Below are positions 47,353 to 56,343 of a stretch of DNA of 64,000 nt, piece by piece. This stretch comes from Adhaeretor mobilis (GTDB taxonomy: Bacteria; Planctomycetota; Planctomycetia; Pirellulales; Lacipirellulaceae), in the NCBI RefSeq assembly GCF_007741515.1, contig NZ_CP036263.1, forward strand, positions 4,017,178 through 4,081,177, written 5' to 3'. Numbering within the stretch: the stretch's first letter is position 1; each line of letters begins with the position of its first letter. Under the pieces are notes generated by a model, which did not search any database, was not told where the DNA came from, and saw only the letters and a program-made list of their open reading frames with translations. The translations under genes were made by a program, and so were the position numbers.

Positions 47353-48144
47353 CTAAGCTTTGGGTAGGGTTTGCTTAATGGCGTCGCGAAGGATATCAAT
47401 TGCCTGCCCCGCTTGCTGGGGGAATGCCCAAGCGATGGCACCGAGTGAAACAAAGAGGCAGCCGAGCGTAAGCATGGCGTTCACGCCAAAGCCAATCACC
47501 AGGATGTTGATCTGCGGCATCGTGCGACCGATCAAGCCTAGCACTAGAGTGGACAGAAACAGTGCGATCATCGCCGGTGCGGCTGCGCGGATCCCCAACA
47601 GAAAGCTCTGCCCTAGGATACTTGTCAGCGCTTCCACGTACGACGGTCCGAGAGCTGCCTCACCGGGGGGAAGCCAAACGTAGGTGTCTAGCAAGGCGCC
47701 GATGAGCAGGCGATGCCCATCAAGAAGTACAAACATGGTAAGCGTTAGGAAGTAGAATAACTGCGAGTACACGGAGACATTCGTGTCGAGCGTCGGATCG
47801 AACGCTTCAGCCACGGCGGTACCGCCCATTTGGCTCACAATCTGGCCGCTCACTTGCACGCCGGTGAGCAAAATCATCACGCCCAAACCGAGGAGTAAGC
47901 CCACAAGCATTTCATTGACAACCGCTTTGCCAAACAAGAACAAGTTGGTCACATCCACCGGCGAGGTCGTGGAGAACATTGGTGTCACTAGCATCGTCAA
48001 AGCAATCGCCAGAAAAGCGCGGAACTGCATTGGTGCCGCTTTGGTCCCAAAGATGGGGGCCGTAGCGACGAGCGCTCCTACGCGTGCTAACACCAAGATG
48101 AAAGCACCAAAGTAATTTAGCAGGAATGTCTCGATCAACGACAC
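47353..48144 (-). CDS. fliR: Flagellar export gate protein FliR
   Basis: 263 residues from a GTG at 48144, the family's normal length; another GTG at 48204 would add 20 residues that look unlike FliR. Several hydrophobic helices (FGAFILVLARVGALVATAPIFG, LVGLLLGLGVMILLTGVQVSGQ) with the RxG pattern after the first are typical. With FliP and FliQ it forms the export gate in the MS-ring centre. It starts near fliQ and is followed by flhB after 26 bp. Confidence 0.93.
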   Translation of the reverse strand: MSLIETFLLNYFGAFILVLARVGALVATAPIFGTKAAPMQFRAFLAIALTMLVTPMFSTTSPVDVTNLFLFGKAVVNEMLVGLLLGLGVMILLTGVQVSGQIVSQMGGTAVAEAFDPTLDTNVSVYSQLFYFLTLTMFVLLDGHRLLIGALLDTYVWLPPGEAALGPSYVEALTSILGQSFLLGIRAAAPAMIALFLSTLVLGLIGRTMPQINILVIGFGVNAMLTLGCLFVSLGAIAWAFPQQAGQAIDILRDAIKQTLPKA

Positions 48145-48215
48145 AACAGTGCGGGGGCTTGAGTGGTGAACTTTGCAGACTGCTGGACGAGCTAGCAGCG
48201 GCACCTGTTGCCCGG

Positions 48216-48482
48216 CTAGAGCGTTTGGGGGATGTTGGTGATCAGTGTGCGCGCGTAGTCGAGCAGTTGCGTAAGAATCCAGGGCAGGGCGACTGCTAGG
48301 GCGACAACCATGGCCAAGAGTTTGGGAACAAACGCAACCGTTTGTTCTTGAATCTGCGTGAGTGCCTGCAACAGCCCAATGCCCAGGCCGACAATCATGC
48401 CCGAGAACAACACGGGCGCGGCAACTAGCATCGCTACGCGAAGCGCTTCGCGTCCTAAATCAACAGCGTCTTGTGGTTCCAT
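48216..48482 (-). CDS. fliQ: Flagellar export gate protein FliQ
   Basis: 88 residues, the usual size. Two membrane helices: LRVAMLVAAPVLFSGMIVGLGIGLLQ and LLAMVVALAVALPWILTQLLDY, with the family motif ALTQIQEQTVAFVPK between them. It lies between fliP and fliR, the canonical order. Confidence 0.95.
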   Translation of the reverse strand: MEPQDAVDLGREALRVAMLVAAPVLFSGMIVGLGIGLLQALTQIQEQTVAFVPKLLAMVVALAVALPWILTQLLDYARTLITNIPQTL

Positions 48483-48545
48483 GTTTCGTGTCTCTTCGTT
48501 TGAGGAATGCCACGAAGGACATTCGCTACAGTCTAGGGGTGGAAG

Positions 48546-49382
48546 CTAAACGAGGACTTGGAAACTTTCGAGTAGCATTTCGACGACGAGTCTCCAGCCA
48601 TCGACAAGTACAAAGAGTAGCAGTTTGAACGGCAGGGATATCAAGACCGGTGGCAGCATGAGCATGCCCATTGAGATGGTCACGCTCGCAACAACAATGT
48701 CGAGAATTACAAATGGTAAATAGATCTGGAAGCCGATTAAAAAGGCGGTCTTCAATTCGCTCAGCATGAAGGCGGGCAACAATGCCTGCAGCGGCACCTC
48801 GCGATCACCTTCCTTGGGATCGAAGTACACGTAGTTGTCGTAGAGTTCACCGGTTTCTGGATCGATCTCGCTCTGCATGTACTTGAGAAACAGATGGACG
48901 TCCGAATCGTTATGCGTTTTGCGAATCTGATGAAACATGAACTCGCGTACCGGCTTCGTGCCCAGTTGCCAGGCTTCGTCGAGACCGATTTGCTTCTCTG
49001 AGTAGGGTTTGATCGCCTCTTCGTAGACCTCGGTCCAGACGGGCGTCATGAGCAGTGCCGTCATGAACAGCGCAATCGAGGTAAGCACCTGGCTAGGCGG
49101 CAACTGCTGGGTGCCGAGAGCTTGCCGGAGCAGGCCCATGACAATCAATATACGCATGAAGCTCGTCGTCATGAGCAGCACCGCCGGGGCAAGGCTCAAG
49201 ACAGTCAGCAGCAGCATGACCTTTAGTGTCGAGCTAATTCCTTCTGGGCTGGTCCACTCTTCTGGGCCACCGATTCCCTCAGGCAATAGTGAAATTCCAC
49301 TTTGCGCAAACGCCGGCATCGCGATTGCCTGTAAGCAGGCAACGATGGCTAGCGGAACCAGTTTGCGTAGGAGAGGATTCAT
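48546..49382 (-). CDS. fliP: Flagellar export gate protein FliP
   Basis: 278 residues with an N-terminal signal peptide (LVPLAIVACLQAIAMPAFAQ), as FliP often has. Family signatures follow: LKVMLLLTVLSLAPAVLLMTTSF, GLLRQALGTQQLPPSQVL, LPAFMLSELKTAFLIGFQIYLPF and the methionine-rich ISMGMLMLPPV. The segment between helices (DPETGELYDNYVYFDPKEGDREV) is somewhat longer than in most enterobacterial FliP. It forms the gate core with FliQ and FliR. Confidence 0.96.
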   Translation of the reverse strand: MNPLLRKLVPLAIVACLQAIAMPAFAQSGISLLPEGIGGPEEWTSPEGISSTLKVMLLLTVLSLAPAVLLMTTSFMRILIVMGLLRQALGTQQLPPSQVLTSIALFMTALLMTPVWTEVYEEAIKPYSEKQIGLDEAWQLGTKPVREFMFHQIRKTHNDSDVHLFLKYMQSEIDPETGELYDNYVYFDPKEGDREVPLQALLPAFMLSELKTAFLIGFQIYLPFVILDIVVASVTISMGMLMLPPVLISLPFKLLLFVLVDGWRLVVEMLLESFQVLV

Positions 49383-49402
49383 AGGTTTGCTTGTTTGTCG
49401 AA

Positions 49403-50284
49403 CTAGGACGATTCTCTTCCGAGAAAACCGCTGGCAGGTTCGCTGGCGAGCTTACGCAGCACTTTCTGAAACTCTGCCGTCGAACTGGCCGCGCCGCCAC
49501 CCAAGCACAGACCGGCTAAGCGATCGACTTCGGCTGGATCGGTGACTTCGGTCAAAGGCTGCAAGCCTTCGGCCGAAACTGCTACTAGAACGAGCTTGTT
49601 ACCAACACGAATCAGCTGAGCGGTTGTGCGACCCATCAATGGAGCGCGACCTAGCACGCTGAACGCTTCTTGCGGAAGCGGGGAGTTGGGATTCGGCCGA
49701 TTGCTTCCACCGCGCCAGAGCCATGTGCAGATGAAGAACAGGCCAATAACAATGGCGAGGCCTGCACCGGCGGTTGAGATCAATTGCTTCACAGGCACTG
49801 CGAACGGGAGAGCCGACTTGGTCGATGTCTTACTGCCAGAGTCGCCCACTCTTACTTCTTGGGAGGGCGCCAAGCGGCGCGACTCAGCCTCAATCGCCCT
49901 GGGTCTTGGGGCTTCTGCTAGCGATTCATCTGGCAAGTTGCCCCGGAACACCGTCTGGGGAGCTGTCGCATTGCGGTGGGCGATCCGCTGGGGCTGGGCT
50001 TGCTGGGCCTGAGGGAAGGAACGATTGCCGAACGGGTCGGACTGGGCAGTGATCGGTTGGGCTGCACGGGTCTGGCTTGCGTTGGGCCGGCTTGCCCGCG
50101 GCATGACGGCAGCGGGAGCCTCCTGCTGCGTCTGGTCGCTACGGTAGGAGAGCAACGACTTTGCGGCGTGGGCTTCTAGACTCGCAGTTCCCAAATGCAG
50201 TACTAGCAACAACGCAAGCGCGTGCTGAGATAGCCGGGTGCTTCGATCTGAGAACCGGCAGCGTTTTAAGAACCTTAGGGGCAC
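49403..50284 (-). CDS. fliO: FliO-like flagellar assembly protein
   Basis: 293 residues, much longer than typical FliO because of a signal peptide and a long Gln/Arg/Ala/Pro-rich stretch of about 130 residues. One membrane helix (about 165-190, GLAIVIGLFFICTWLWRGG) is followed by the FliO-type cytoplasmic domain with LIRVGNKLVLVAVSAEGLQPLTEV. FliO helps FliP fold and assemble. The identification rests on the position, before fliP, and on that domain. Confidence 0.8.
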   Translation of the reverse strand: MPLRFLKRCRFSDRSTRLSQHALALLLVLHLGTASLEAHAAKSLLSYRSDQTQQEAPAAVMPRASRPNASQTRAAQPITAQSDPFGNRSFPQAQQAQPQRIAHRNATAPQTVFRGNLPDESLAEAPRPRAIEAESRRLAPSQEVRVGDSGSKTSTKSALPFAVPVKQLISTAGAGLAIVIGLFFICTWLWRGGSNRPNPNSPLPQEAFSVLGRAPLMGRTTAQLIRVGNKLVLVAVSAEGLQPLTEVTDPAEVDRLAGLCLGGGAASSTAEFQKVLRKLASEPASGFLGRESS

Positions 50285-50454
50285 AGGTAGTTCTTACTGT
50301 TCGTAGGGAGCCACAAAAAGCACCGACAAGGGTCGGTACGTCGGCAATGCTTATACGAATCGTTAAGAAAAATCGCCAGATCAATCAGATTTCTGGCGGT
50401 GGCGTGCTAGCAGACTGAAATACTAAGCCGAACTCGCTGACGTCCGGAAAACTA

Positions 50455-50925
50455 TCAGTCCTCAGAGTCACCTTCGATGAGTTCAGCGACGCGCACGCAG
50501 AAGTTATCGTTGAGAACGAGCACTTCGCCGCGGGCTATGAGACGGCCGTTGACGTAGATGTCGGCCGGGTCGCCTGCTAGCTTGTCGAGCGGCACAACGG
50601 CGCCCTGCTTGAGCTTCAGGATGTCCCGCATCTCCATGTGCGTGCGGCCTAACTCAATGGTTAGATCGAGCTGGACGTCTTTCATGAGGTCCAGCGAAGC
50701 GGCCTCACTATTGGCGGTAGAACCCGAAAAATCTTTCAATTGAAAATCGCGAACGCCAGGCATGAGGACGTCGCTGTCAACCTGATCGATCGACTCTAGC
50801 GCCTCTTCCGCCTTATTGAGAAGGAGCTCCATGTCGGCTGGCGACACAGCAGGCTCTAAGGTCGCTGGACTCTCTACAGGGAGCTCGCTCTGCGCTGGCT
50901 CAGCTTGTTTGGTTTCTTCAGACAT
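50455..50925 (-). CDS. fliN: Flagellar motor switch protein FliN
   Basis: 156 residues from the ATG at 50925. The C-terminal half is the SpoA domain (VQLDLTIELGRTHMEMRDIL, then VVPLDKLAGDPADIYVNGRL and VLNDNFCVRVAEL). The N-terminal 75 residues are acidic and low-complexity, longer than in enterobacterial FliN but like FliN of many other phyla. Normally FliM is encoded just before it; here the preceding gene is fliL. The 170 bases after its stop contain no gene. Confidence 0.94.
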   Translation of the reverse strand: MSEETKQAEPAQSELPVESPATLEPAVSPADMELLLNKAEEALESIDQVDSDVLMPGVRDFQLKDFSGSTANSEAASLDLMKDVQLDLTIELGRTHMEMRDILKLKQGAVVPLDKLAGDPADIYVNGRLIARGEVLVLNDNFCVRVAELIEGDSED

Positions 50926-50971
50926 GGAATCCTTCCAAGTGAATCTAGGCAATACGTTCCAACACTGCTAC

Positions 50972-51544
50972 TCAGCGTTCTAGGAACGAAAACTCGACAA
51001 TCAAAGCATCATGCAATAATGGCTTGCCGAGTGCGCGATTGGTTTTCTCCAATATCTTCCGTTTGATCAAGTCCAAGTTGGGATCGGAGAAGTCGCTGAC
51101 ATCCATTCCGCGGATCGTAATCGTGACCTGCTCGCTGATTCTCTGCTGGTTGGTCGTATAGAGATCATCGAACTCGGTTGCTTCGTCTGCTAGCACGGTT
51201 CCCCATAGATCGAAATCGATATTGAGGCTCGTACCCGTTTCGGGGCTTGTGTGGCGAATATGATAAGCGCCGAGATTGACCTCGACCATATTACCCAGTG
51301 GCGAATCCTCCGAGGAGCGATCCCCTTCGAGTTCTGCATCTTGGTCCTTCTCATCATCTGCTTTGGCAGCAGCCAGTTCTTCGCCAATTGCCTGAGTTGC
51401 TTCGGCATCGGGAATCAGCATCGATGCTGCGGCCATCTCCAAGAGAACCACGATCGAAATGCATGCCACTGCCTTGATGATGGTCATGAGACCGCCACTC
51501 TTGGCGGGGGCGGCTTCCTCAGGTTGTACTATTTCGTCGGCCAT
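50972..51544 (-). CDS. fliL: FliL-like flagellar stator-associated protein
   Basis: 190 residues. A helix (TIIKAVACISIVVLLEMAAAS) is followed by a Glu/Asp-rich linker and the FliL domain, which begins around GNMVEVNLGAYHI and ends with VSDFSDPNLDLIKRKILEKTNRALG. It strengthens the stator under load. Placed between motB and fliN. Confidence 0.85.
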   Translation of the reverse strand: MADEIVQPEEAAPAKSGGLMTIIKAVACISIVVLLEMAAASMLIPDAEATQAIGEELAAAKADDEKDQDAELEGDRSSEDSPLGNMVEVNLGAYHIRHTSPETGTSLNIDFDLWGTVLADEATEFDDLYTTNQQRISEQVTITIRGMDVSDFSDPNLDLIKRKILEKTNRALGKPLLHDALIVEFSFLER

Positions 51545-51609
51545 GGTTTGTCAGGGGGTTGGGTCGGTCGCTCACGTGCGCTGTGCAATCGGTGCTATCG
51601 AAGTTTAGG

Positions 51610-52362
51610 TCATAATCCGGCGTCAGGTTCCAGTGCCACTTCGCTATCTGCTTCGAGATCTTTCACCCGCTCGTCCCACATCAGGATCTGTACTCGTGAG
51701 TTTCTTGCCAATAGGTCGGGATCGACTCCGTCGTAGAGGGGTTCGCTCGCACCGGCACTACTGATGCGGATGCGTTTGAGATGAATTCCTGATTCCACGA
51801 GAAACTTGGCGGTATTCCGGCTCCTTGAATAAGCAAGGTCGGTGTGATCGCGATTGCCACTGGCTGGATCGACGGGCCGCCGTGAGGTGTGTCCGCGGAC
51901 CTCTACTTTTTGCGGCTTGCCGGCAATCTGATGGATAATACGGTAGAGGTTGCGTTTATTTTCTTCTGAAAGTTCGGCGGAATCTTCATCAAAGTAGATG
52001 AGACCACCGATCGACGAGTCGTCACCCGGACGAACGATTTGTACTTTTTTGTGCTCGCCAACAACCGACTTATTCTCTTGCCCGCCGCTAGCTTTGTCGA
52101 TCTTTTTGGCACGGCCCGATTCAGCAAGACTGGGGTTTTGCGAGTTTCTAGGACGGATGTCGCCCGGCACCATTGAGGCCATCGAACTGTCGTGGCCGAA
52201 CTGTTCGCGGATCGACTCGACCATCGCCTGGTACTGCTCGTCCTCTTTAATCTCGCTCATCGACACCAGCATGATGAAGAACGTCAAGAGCAGCGACATC
52301 ATATCGCCGAACGTAACGACCCACTCGGGTATCCCAGGTTCTGGTTCTTCTTCAATGGCCAT
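51610..52362 (-). CDS. motB: Flagellar stator protein MotB
   Basis: 250 residues. A single helix near the N-terminus carries the proton-binding Asp20 in VTFGDMMSLLLTFFIMLVSMS. A linker leads into an OmpA-like peptidoglycan-binding domain (KVEVRGHTSRRPVDPASGNR and DLAYSRSRNTAKFLVESGI). It anchors the stator to the cell wall. This, with peptidoglycan in planctomycetes, is consistent. 142 bp separate it from motA, filled partly with a repeat pair. Confidence 0.95.
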   Translation of the reverse strand: MAIEEEPEPGIPEWVVTFGDMMSLLLTFFIMLVSMSEIKEDEQYQAMVESIREQFGHDSSMASMVPGDIRPRNSQNPSLAESGRAKKIDKASGGQENKSVVGEHKKVQIVRPGDDSSIGGLIYFDEDSAELSEENKRNLYRIIHQIAGKPQKVEVRGHTSRRPVDPASGNRDHTDLAYSRSRNTAKFLVESGIHLKRIRISSAGASEPLYDGVDPDLLARNSRVQILMWDERVKDLEADSEVALEPDAGL

Positions 52363-52370
52363 GATTTGTT

Positions 52371-52484
52371 AGCACGGAGAGCACGGCTTCAGACATCGGG
52401 CCTCGGACTTCAGGTCACAAGGGTAAGCCCTGCAGTCTGATCCCTCCTCCACCTTCTAAGTGTTCTCCGTGTTTTCTGTGGTTC
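52371..52484. repeat. Member of the dispersed inverted-repeat family between motA and motB
   Basis: AGCACGGAGAGCACGG (52371-52386) and TGTTCTCCGTGTTTTCTGTGGTTC (52461-52484; split here, key parts TCTCCGTG and CTGTGGTTC) match the arms at 29185 and 29476. Pairing is partial. It lies inside the flagellar operon, so any hairpin could affect motB expression. Confidence 0.7.
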
Positions 52485-52504
52485 AATAGGTTGCACTACT
52501 TGGC

Positions 52505-53278
52505 CTAGGCGGCTTGACCTTCGGTACTGCGTTGGCTGGCAGGGATGAAGGTATTAAGCTTTTGTTCGATAACGCGGGGGTTTTCGCCTGATTGAACTGC
52601 CATGATTCCGCGGACGATGATTTCCATCGCGAGTAATTCTTGTTTATTCGTGAATCCCAGCTTTTCTGCAAAGGGCAGGAACACCACGTTCGAGGCGATC
52701 GCGCCGTACATGGTGGTAAGCAACGCCACGGCCATACCGGCACCAATTTTTGAAGGGTCGCTCATGTCGCCCAGCATGATAACGAGCCCCATGAGCGTGC
52801 CAATCATGCCAAACGCAGGGGCGAAGCGGCCCATACAGTCCATGAGGCTCTTGCCGTCGCGATGGCGTGTGGCAACAGCGTCGAGCTCGGTACGCAAGAT
52901 GTCTTCCATCACCTCGGGGCGGGTGCCGTCGACAGCCATTTGAATGCCTAGGACCACAAACGGATTCTCGATTTCTTCAATCCGGCCTTCCAGAGCGAGC
53001 AATCCGTCGCGCCGAGCTGTTTCCGCAAGGCTAACGATCTCTTCGATGAGCCGAGGAATGGAATCCAACTTGTAGAAAAACACCTTCATGACCACTTTGA
53101 ACACGCTGAAGAAGTTTTTCATGGGGAACGAAATCATTGCCGCCGCAATCGCCCCACCGATCACCACCATCAAAGAGGGATAATCAATGAAAGAACCGAT
53201 TGCACCACCGCCGATTACGATTGATCCGAGGATCAAACCGCAAGCGAGGATCACACCGATGACAGTTGCTAAATCCAT
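52505..53278 (-). CDS. motA: Flagellar stator protein MotA
   Basis: 257 residues with four helices, beginning ATVIGVILACGLILGSIVIGGGAIG. The cytoplasmic loop is charged (RPEVMEDILRTELDAVATRHRDGKSL). The last pair of helices (APAFGMIGTLMGLVIMLGDM and TTMYGAIASNVVFLPFAEKL) match MotA/PomA. With MotB it makes the ion channel that drives the motor. Confidence 0.95.
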   Translation of the reverse strand: MDLATVIGVILACGLILGSIVIGGGAIGSFIDYPSLMVVIGGAIAAAMISFPMKNFFSVFKVVMKVFFYKLDSIPRLIEEIVSLAETARRDGLLALEGRIEEIENPFVVLGIQMAVDGTRPEVMEDILRTELDAVATRHRDGKSLMDCMGRFAPAFGMIGTLMGLVIMLGDMSDPSKIGAGMAVALLTTMYGAIASNVVFLPFAEKLGFTNKQELLAMEIIVRGIMAVQSGENPRVIEQKLNTFIPASQRSTEGQAA

Positions 53279-53483
53279 GAAGTCAGGGGGTTGCTAACAG
53301 CGTGAGGAAGGCGGGGTAATAGAGAGAATTTCTTCGGGAGAGGCGTACTTCGGCGTGCGTTGCGTGGCGGCAACATGGTTTTCAAAACATAGCTTTCTTC
53401 CAACACCACCGTCGCTTTAATGTAGTAGTTTGCCAACCAGTGAGGCCGTTTTCTCAGCCTGACCCCGACCATCCCTACAACCC

Positions 53484-53690
53484 TCAGCGACTTGCCGCCT
53501 CGGTAGGAAGTAGTCGCTTGGTGCGGTGGTACTCTACGGCCCGATCGAGGACTTCCTCTGGAGACTCGGCTACCACGAGGCGGTCGTTCGATACAAGCGT
53601 AATAAACGTATCAGGCCGTTGTTCGACGTATTTGATGAGTTCGGCATTCAGGATGAATGCCTCGCCGTCGAGTCGAGTTAGTTTGATCAT
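53484..53690 (-). CDS. flbD: FlbD-family flagellar protein
   Basis: 68 residues from the ATG at 53690, with a good GAGGGAAA ribosome site. The sequence MIKLTRLDGEAFILNAELIKYVEQRPDT, then LVVAESPEEV, is the FlbD/FlbEF signature of small proteins found between flgE and motA in many phyla. Its function is poorly known. It is 67 bp behind flgE. Confidence 0.9.
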   Translation of the reverse strand: MIKLTRLDGEAFILNAELIKYVEQRPDTFITLVSNDRLVVAESPEEVLDRAVEYHRTKRLLPTEAASR

Positions 53691-53757
53691 GGTTTCCCTC
53701 GCGACATTCAAGGCACCGGAGCAATGTCGGCTAACTCATGCTCCAAGGAGTGGTGGT

Positions 53758-56193
53758 TTATCTACTAATAGCGAGCAACTCATCGAGCAATTCTTGAACT
53801 GCGGTAATCACCCGCGCGCCGCCTCGATATTGGGTGGAAGCAAGTATCAGTTCAATGAGATTCTGGCCAATGTCTGAATTAGACAGTTCCACCGCACCGG
53901 AAGTGATTGAGCCAATACCTTGTGAGCTGGGGACGTCCTGAATCGGCAGACCTGAGTTCACACCAGCAGCGAAGAGATTGTCACCAATTTGTTCTAGACC
54001 ATTGTTGTTCGCAAACCGTGCCATCAAAACTTGGCCCAAGGTGCGCGAGCTACCATTACTGTAGACGCCCTCGATACTTCCCGATTCAGTGATCGAGAAA
54101 CTGGTTAGTGTACCGGCTGGGAAACCATCTTGCCGACTCACATTAAGGCTGTCGTTACCGTCTTGGGCGAGACCATTGACTTGCGAGAAGTCCAGTTCGA
54201 ACTCCAACGGTGAGGCAGCCGGTGAATCACGACGGTCCACAGCGACACGATTATTGGAAACTGCCGTAACATCGCCGTTGCCATCGGTAGTAATAACGCC
54301 CGTGCCAACGACCGTGCCGACGCCGAGTTCCGGTTGGTTATCCGGCGAAGTGGCGACCCAGCGGAACTTCGCGCTGGTTCCAGATCGTTCTTCCAAGACG
54401 GTCGTGACGCGAACCCGTATCGGCGAGCCCAGGCTATCGTAAACGATGACATCTGCCGAATCTCCGGACCCGTTAGATTGGCCCGGAACGGTTGAATTGA
54501 ACTGTATTGGCACGGAGTCTGCCACACCGCCCGAAGCGGGAGTCAGCTGAAACGCAGACAGATCGATTGACAGTGCGTTCTCGACGCCCAGGTTCGATGT
54601 GAATTGGATCCGGCTATCGGAAATCGTTCCGCCATAGTTGCCCGCAGGGAAACTATCTTCTAGAGCTGTCTTCACGATACCCAGGGAATCTTCCATAAAG
54701 CTGATCAAATCCTGAACCGTCGTCGTGCTCGTGATCGTAAGATTCCGCGTCGCTAGACTACGATCTGCTTTACCGCCGGTAAAGGCAAGCTCACCCTCCT
54801 CAAAGAGATTTGTGTAGGTGCTACCCTGGCGCGACACAACATCGACAAGCGGCAATCCAAAGGAAATATCAGGCCCCTCCAAGTCGACTTCTGCATTTGC
54901 AGCAATCACTGCATCAGGCGTATTGTCAATATAAGAAACTCCGGAGGAGGCAGCGGCAATTTCAGCAGGCGTGATCGAATCTACGAAATGAAAGCTCTCA
55001 CTGTTTCGCAGCTTCCGGTATATTCGCACACCGTCGTAACCGCCTGTTGTAGGATCGGTCGAAGGTTCAGGGAGATTGTCGAGCCGAATTCTTGGTGCGT
55101 TAGTGCCATCAGCCGTAACCGGGCCAATACGTGCGGTGGGACGACTCTCTTCGCCACTCACTGAATTGTAGTAGGTGACATAGTAGCTGTAGGCTCCGCT
55201 ATCGAGCCCAGTATTGTCCAACGTTGTACCTAGGGAGCCATCAGCACTACCATCACTGAAGGTGGTTGTACCGGCAGCAACGGTTCCGGCCAATTCGTAA
55301 TCTGTGTTGACGGCTGAGTTGTTGCGGTAGACGTTGATCGTGGAAAACTCACTACCGCCTGACGGCTGGGGAATATTGGTAAGATCGATGGACCCGCCAG
55401 CACCGGCAACCACTAGCGATGCCGTGACATTCGAGGCGGGGCTTTCGTTGCCATCGTTGTCGACAAACGTTACACGATAGCTGTAGGTACCCGGAGTGAC
55501 TGCGCCCGGAGTTGCACTGGAAGCGATTGTTGTGGACTCTAGGGGCAGCGTGAGCGCAGTGAGTGTCGAACTGCTGGAATCAGGCACTTCTTTCGAACCG
55601 TCGATAAGGACGCCTGACTGAATGACCTCAGAGATTGTGCCAACCGTGCCTTCCGCATCAAGTCCGCCAGTAAGGATGACGTTTTGCGTCTCTTGAGCAA
55701 CCGCCGACTGGCCCAAGGGAATTTGAAGAGGCTGCAAAACAGTTGATTGCACGTTGAAGTCCGCATCGACTCCGTATCCGAGAACTCGCTGACCGGTGAT
55801 GGTCACGATTTCGTTCTCGGCATTCGTCTTGAATTGGCCGTTGCGTGTGTAAAGCTGCTCGCCTTGTGAGCCTTCCACAATAAAGAACCCGTCTCCCTGA
55901 ATGGCTAGATCCAGCGGGTTAGAGCTGATTTCGATAGTGCCCTGATTAAAGTCCTGAGCGATTTCGGCAACTTTCACGCCCAAGCCCACCTGGCGAGGGT
56001 TGGTACCACCGCGACCATCGGTCGGGGCAGAACCGATACTTTGCGTTTGCAGGAACTGCGTGGCAAAGTTCACGTTCGACTCTTTGAAGCCCACTGTGTT
56101 TGCATTGGCAACGTTGTTGCCTACAACGTCGATAGAGGTTTCGGCAGCGTTCATGCCGGTGAGGGCTGTGGTCAGTGCTGATTGAAGACCCAT
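53758..56193 (-). CDS. flgE: Flagellar hook protein FlgE, enlarged by Fn3-like modules
   Basis: 811 residues, about twice the length of an enterobacterial FlgE. N-terminal MGLQSALTTALTGMNAAE and GNNVANANTVGFK give the rod/hook/filament axial domain, and the last 100 residues (TSGAVELSNSDIGQNLIELI, RGGARVITAVQELLDELL) form its counterpart. Between are the usual D1/D2 parts and two extra modules at about 235-322 and 333-428 with a GTYSYRVTFVDNDGNESPAS strand pair. Such modules probably lie on the hook surface. A related module is in FlgD next door. Confidence 0.93.
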   Translation of the reverse strand: MGLQSALTTALTGMNAAETSIDVVGNNVANANTVGFKESNVNFATQFLQTQSIGSAPTDGRGGTNPRQVGLGVKVAEIAQDFNQGTIEISSNPLDLAIQGDGFFIVEGSQGEQLYTRNGQFKTNAENEIVTITGQRVLGYGVDADFNVQSTVLQPLQIPLGQSAVAQETQNVILTGGLDAEGTVGTISEVIQSGVLIDGSKEVPDSSSSTLTALTLPLESTTIASSATPGAVTPGTYSYRVTFVDNDGNESPASNVTASLVVAGAGGSIDLTNIPQPSGGSEFSTINVYRNNSAVNTDYELAGTVAAGTTTFSDGSADGSLGTTLDNTGLDSGAYSYYVTYYNSVSGEESRPTARIGPVTADGTNAPRIRLDNLPEPSTDPTTGGYDGVRIYRKLRNSESFHFVDSITPAEIAAASSGVSYIDNTPDAVIAANAEVDLEGPDISFGLPLVDVVSRQGSTYTNLFEEGELAFTGGKADRSLATRNLTITSTTTVQDLISFMEDSLGIVKTALEDSFPAGNYGGTISDSRIQFTSNLGVENALSIDLSAFQLTPASGGVADSVPIQFNSTVPGQSNGSGDSADVIVYDSLGSPIRVRVTTVLEERSGTSAKFRWVATSPDNQPELGVGTVVGTGVITTDGNGDVTAVSNNRVAVDRRDSPAASPLEFELDFSQVNGLAQDGNDSLNVSRQDGFPAGTLTSFSITESGSIEGVYSNGSSRTLGQVLMARFANNNGLEQIGDNLFAAGVNSGLPIQDVPSSQGIGSITSGAVELSNSDIGQNLIELILASTQYRGGARVITAVQELLDELLAISR

Positions 56194-56343
56194 AATATTC
56201 TCTCCCTAGTGGGGGTGTTTATTCTCAAATTTTGTGCTTTAGTTCCGAACTTCTGCTTCGCGTCGTGTATCCCGGGTCGTCTCTTGTAATCCCCTAGCCG
56301 CGGTCCAACGAACCGCCGGTGGTATCCACCTCAACAATGTCGC

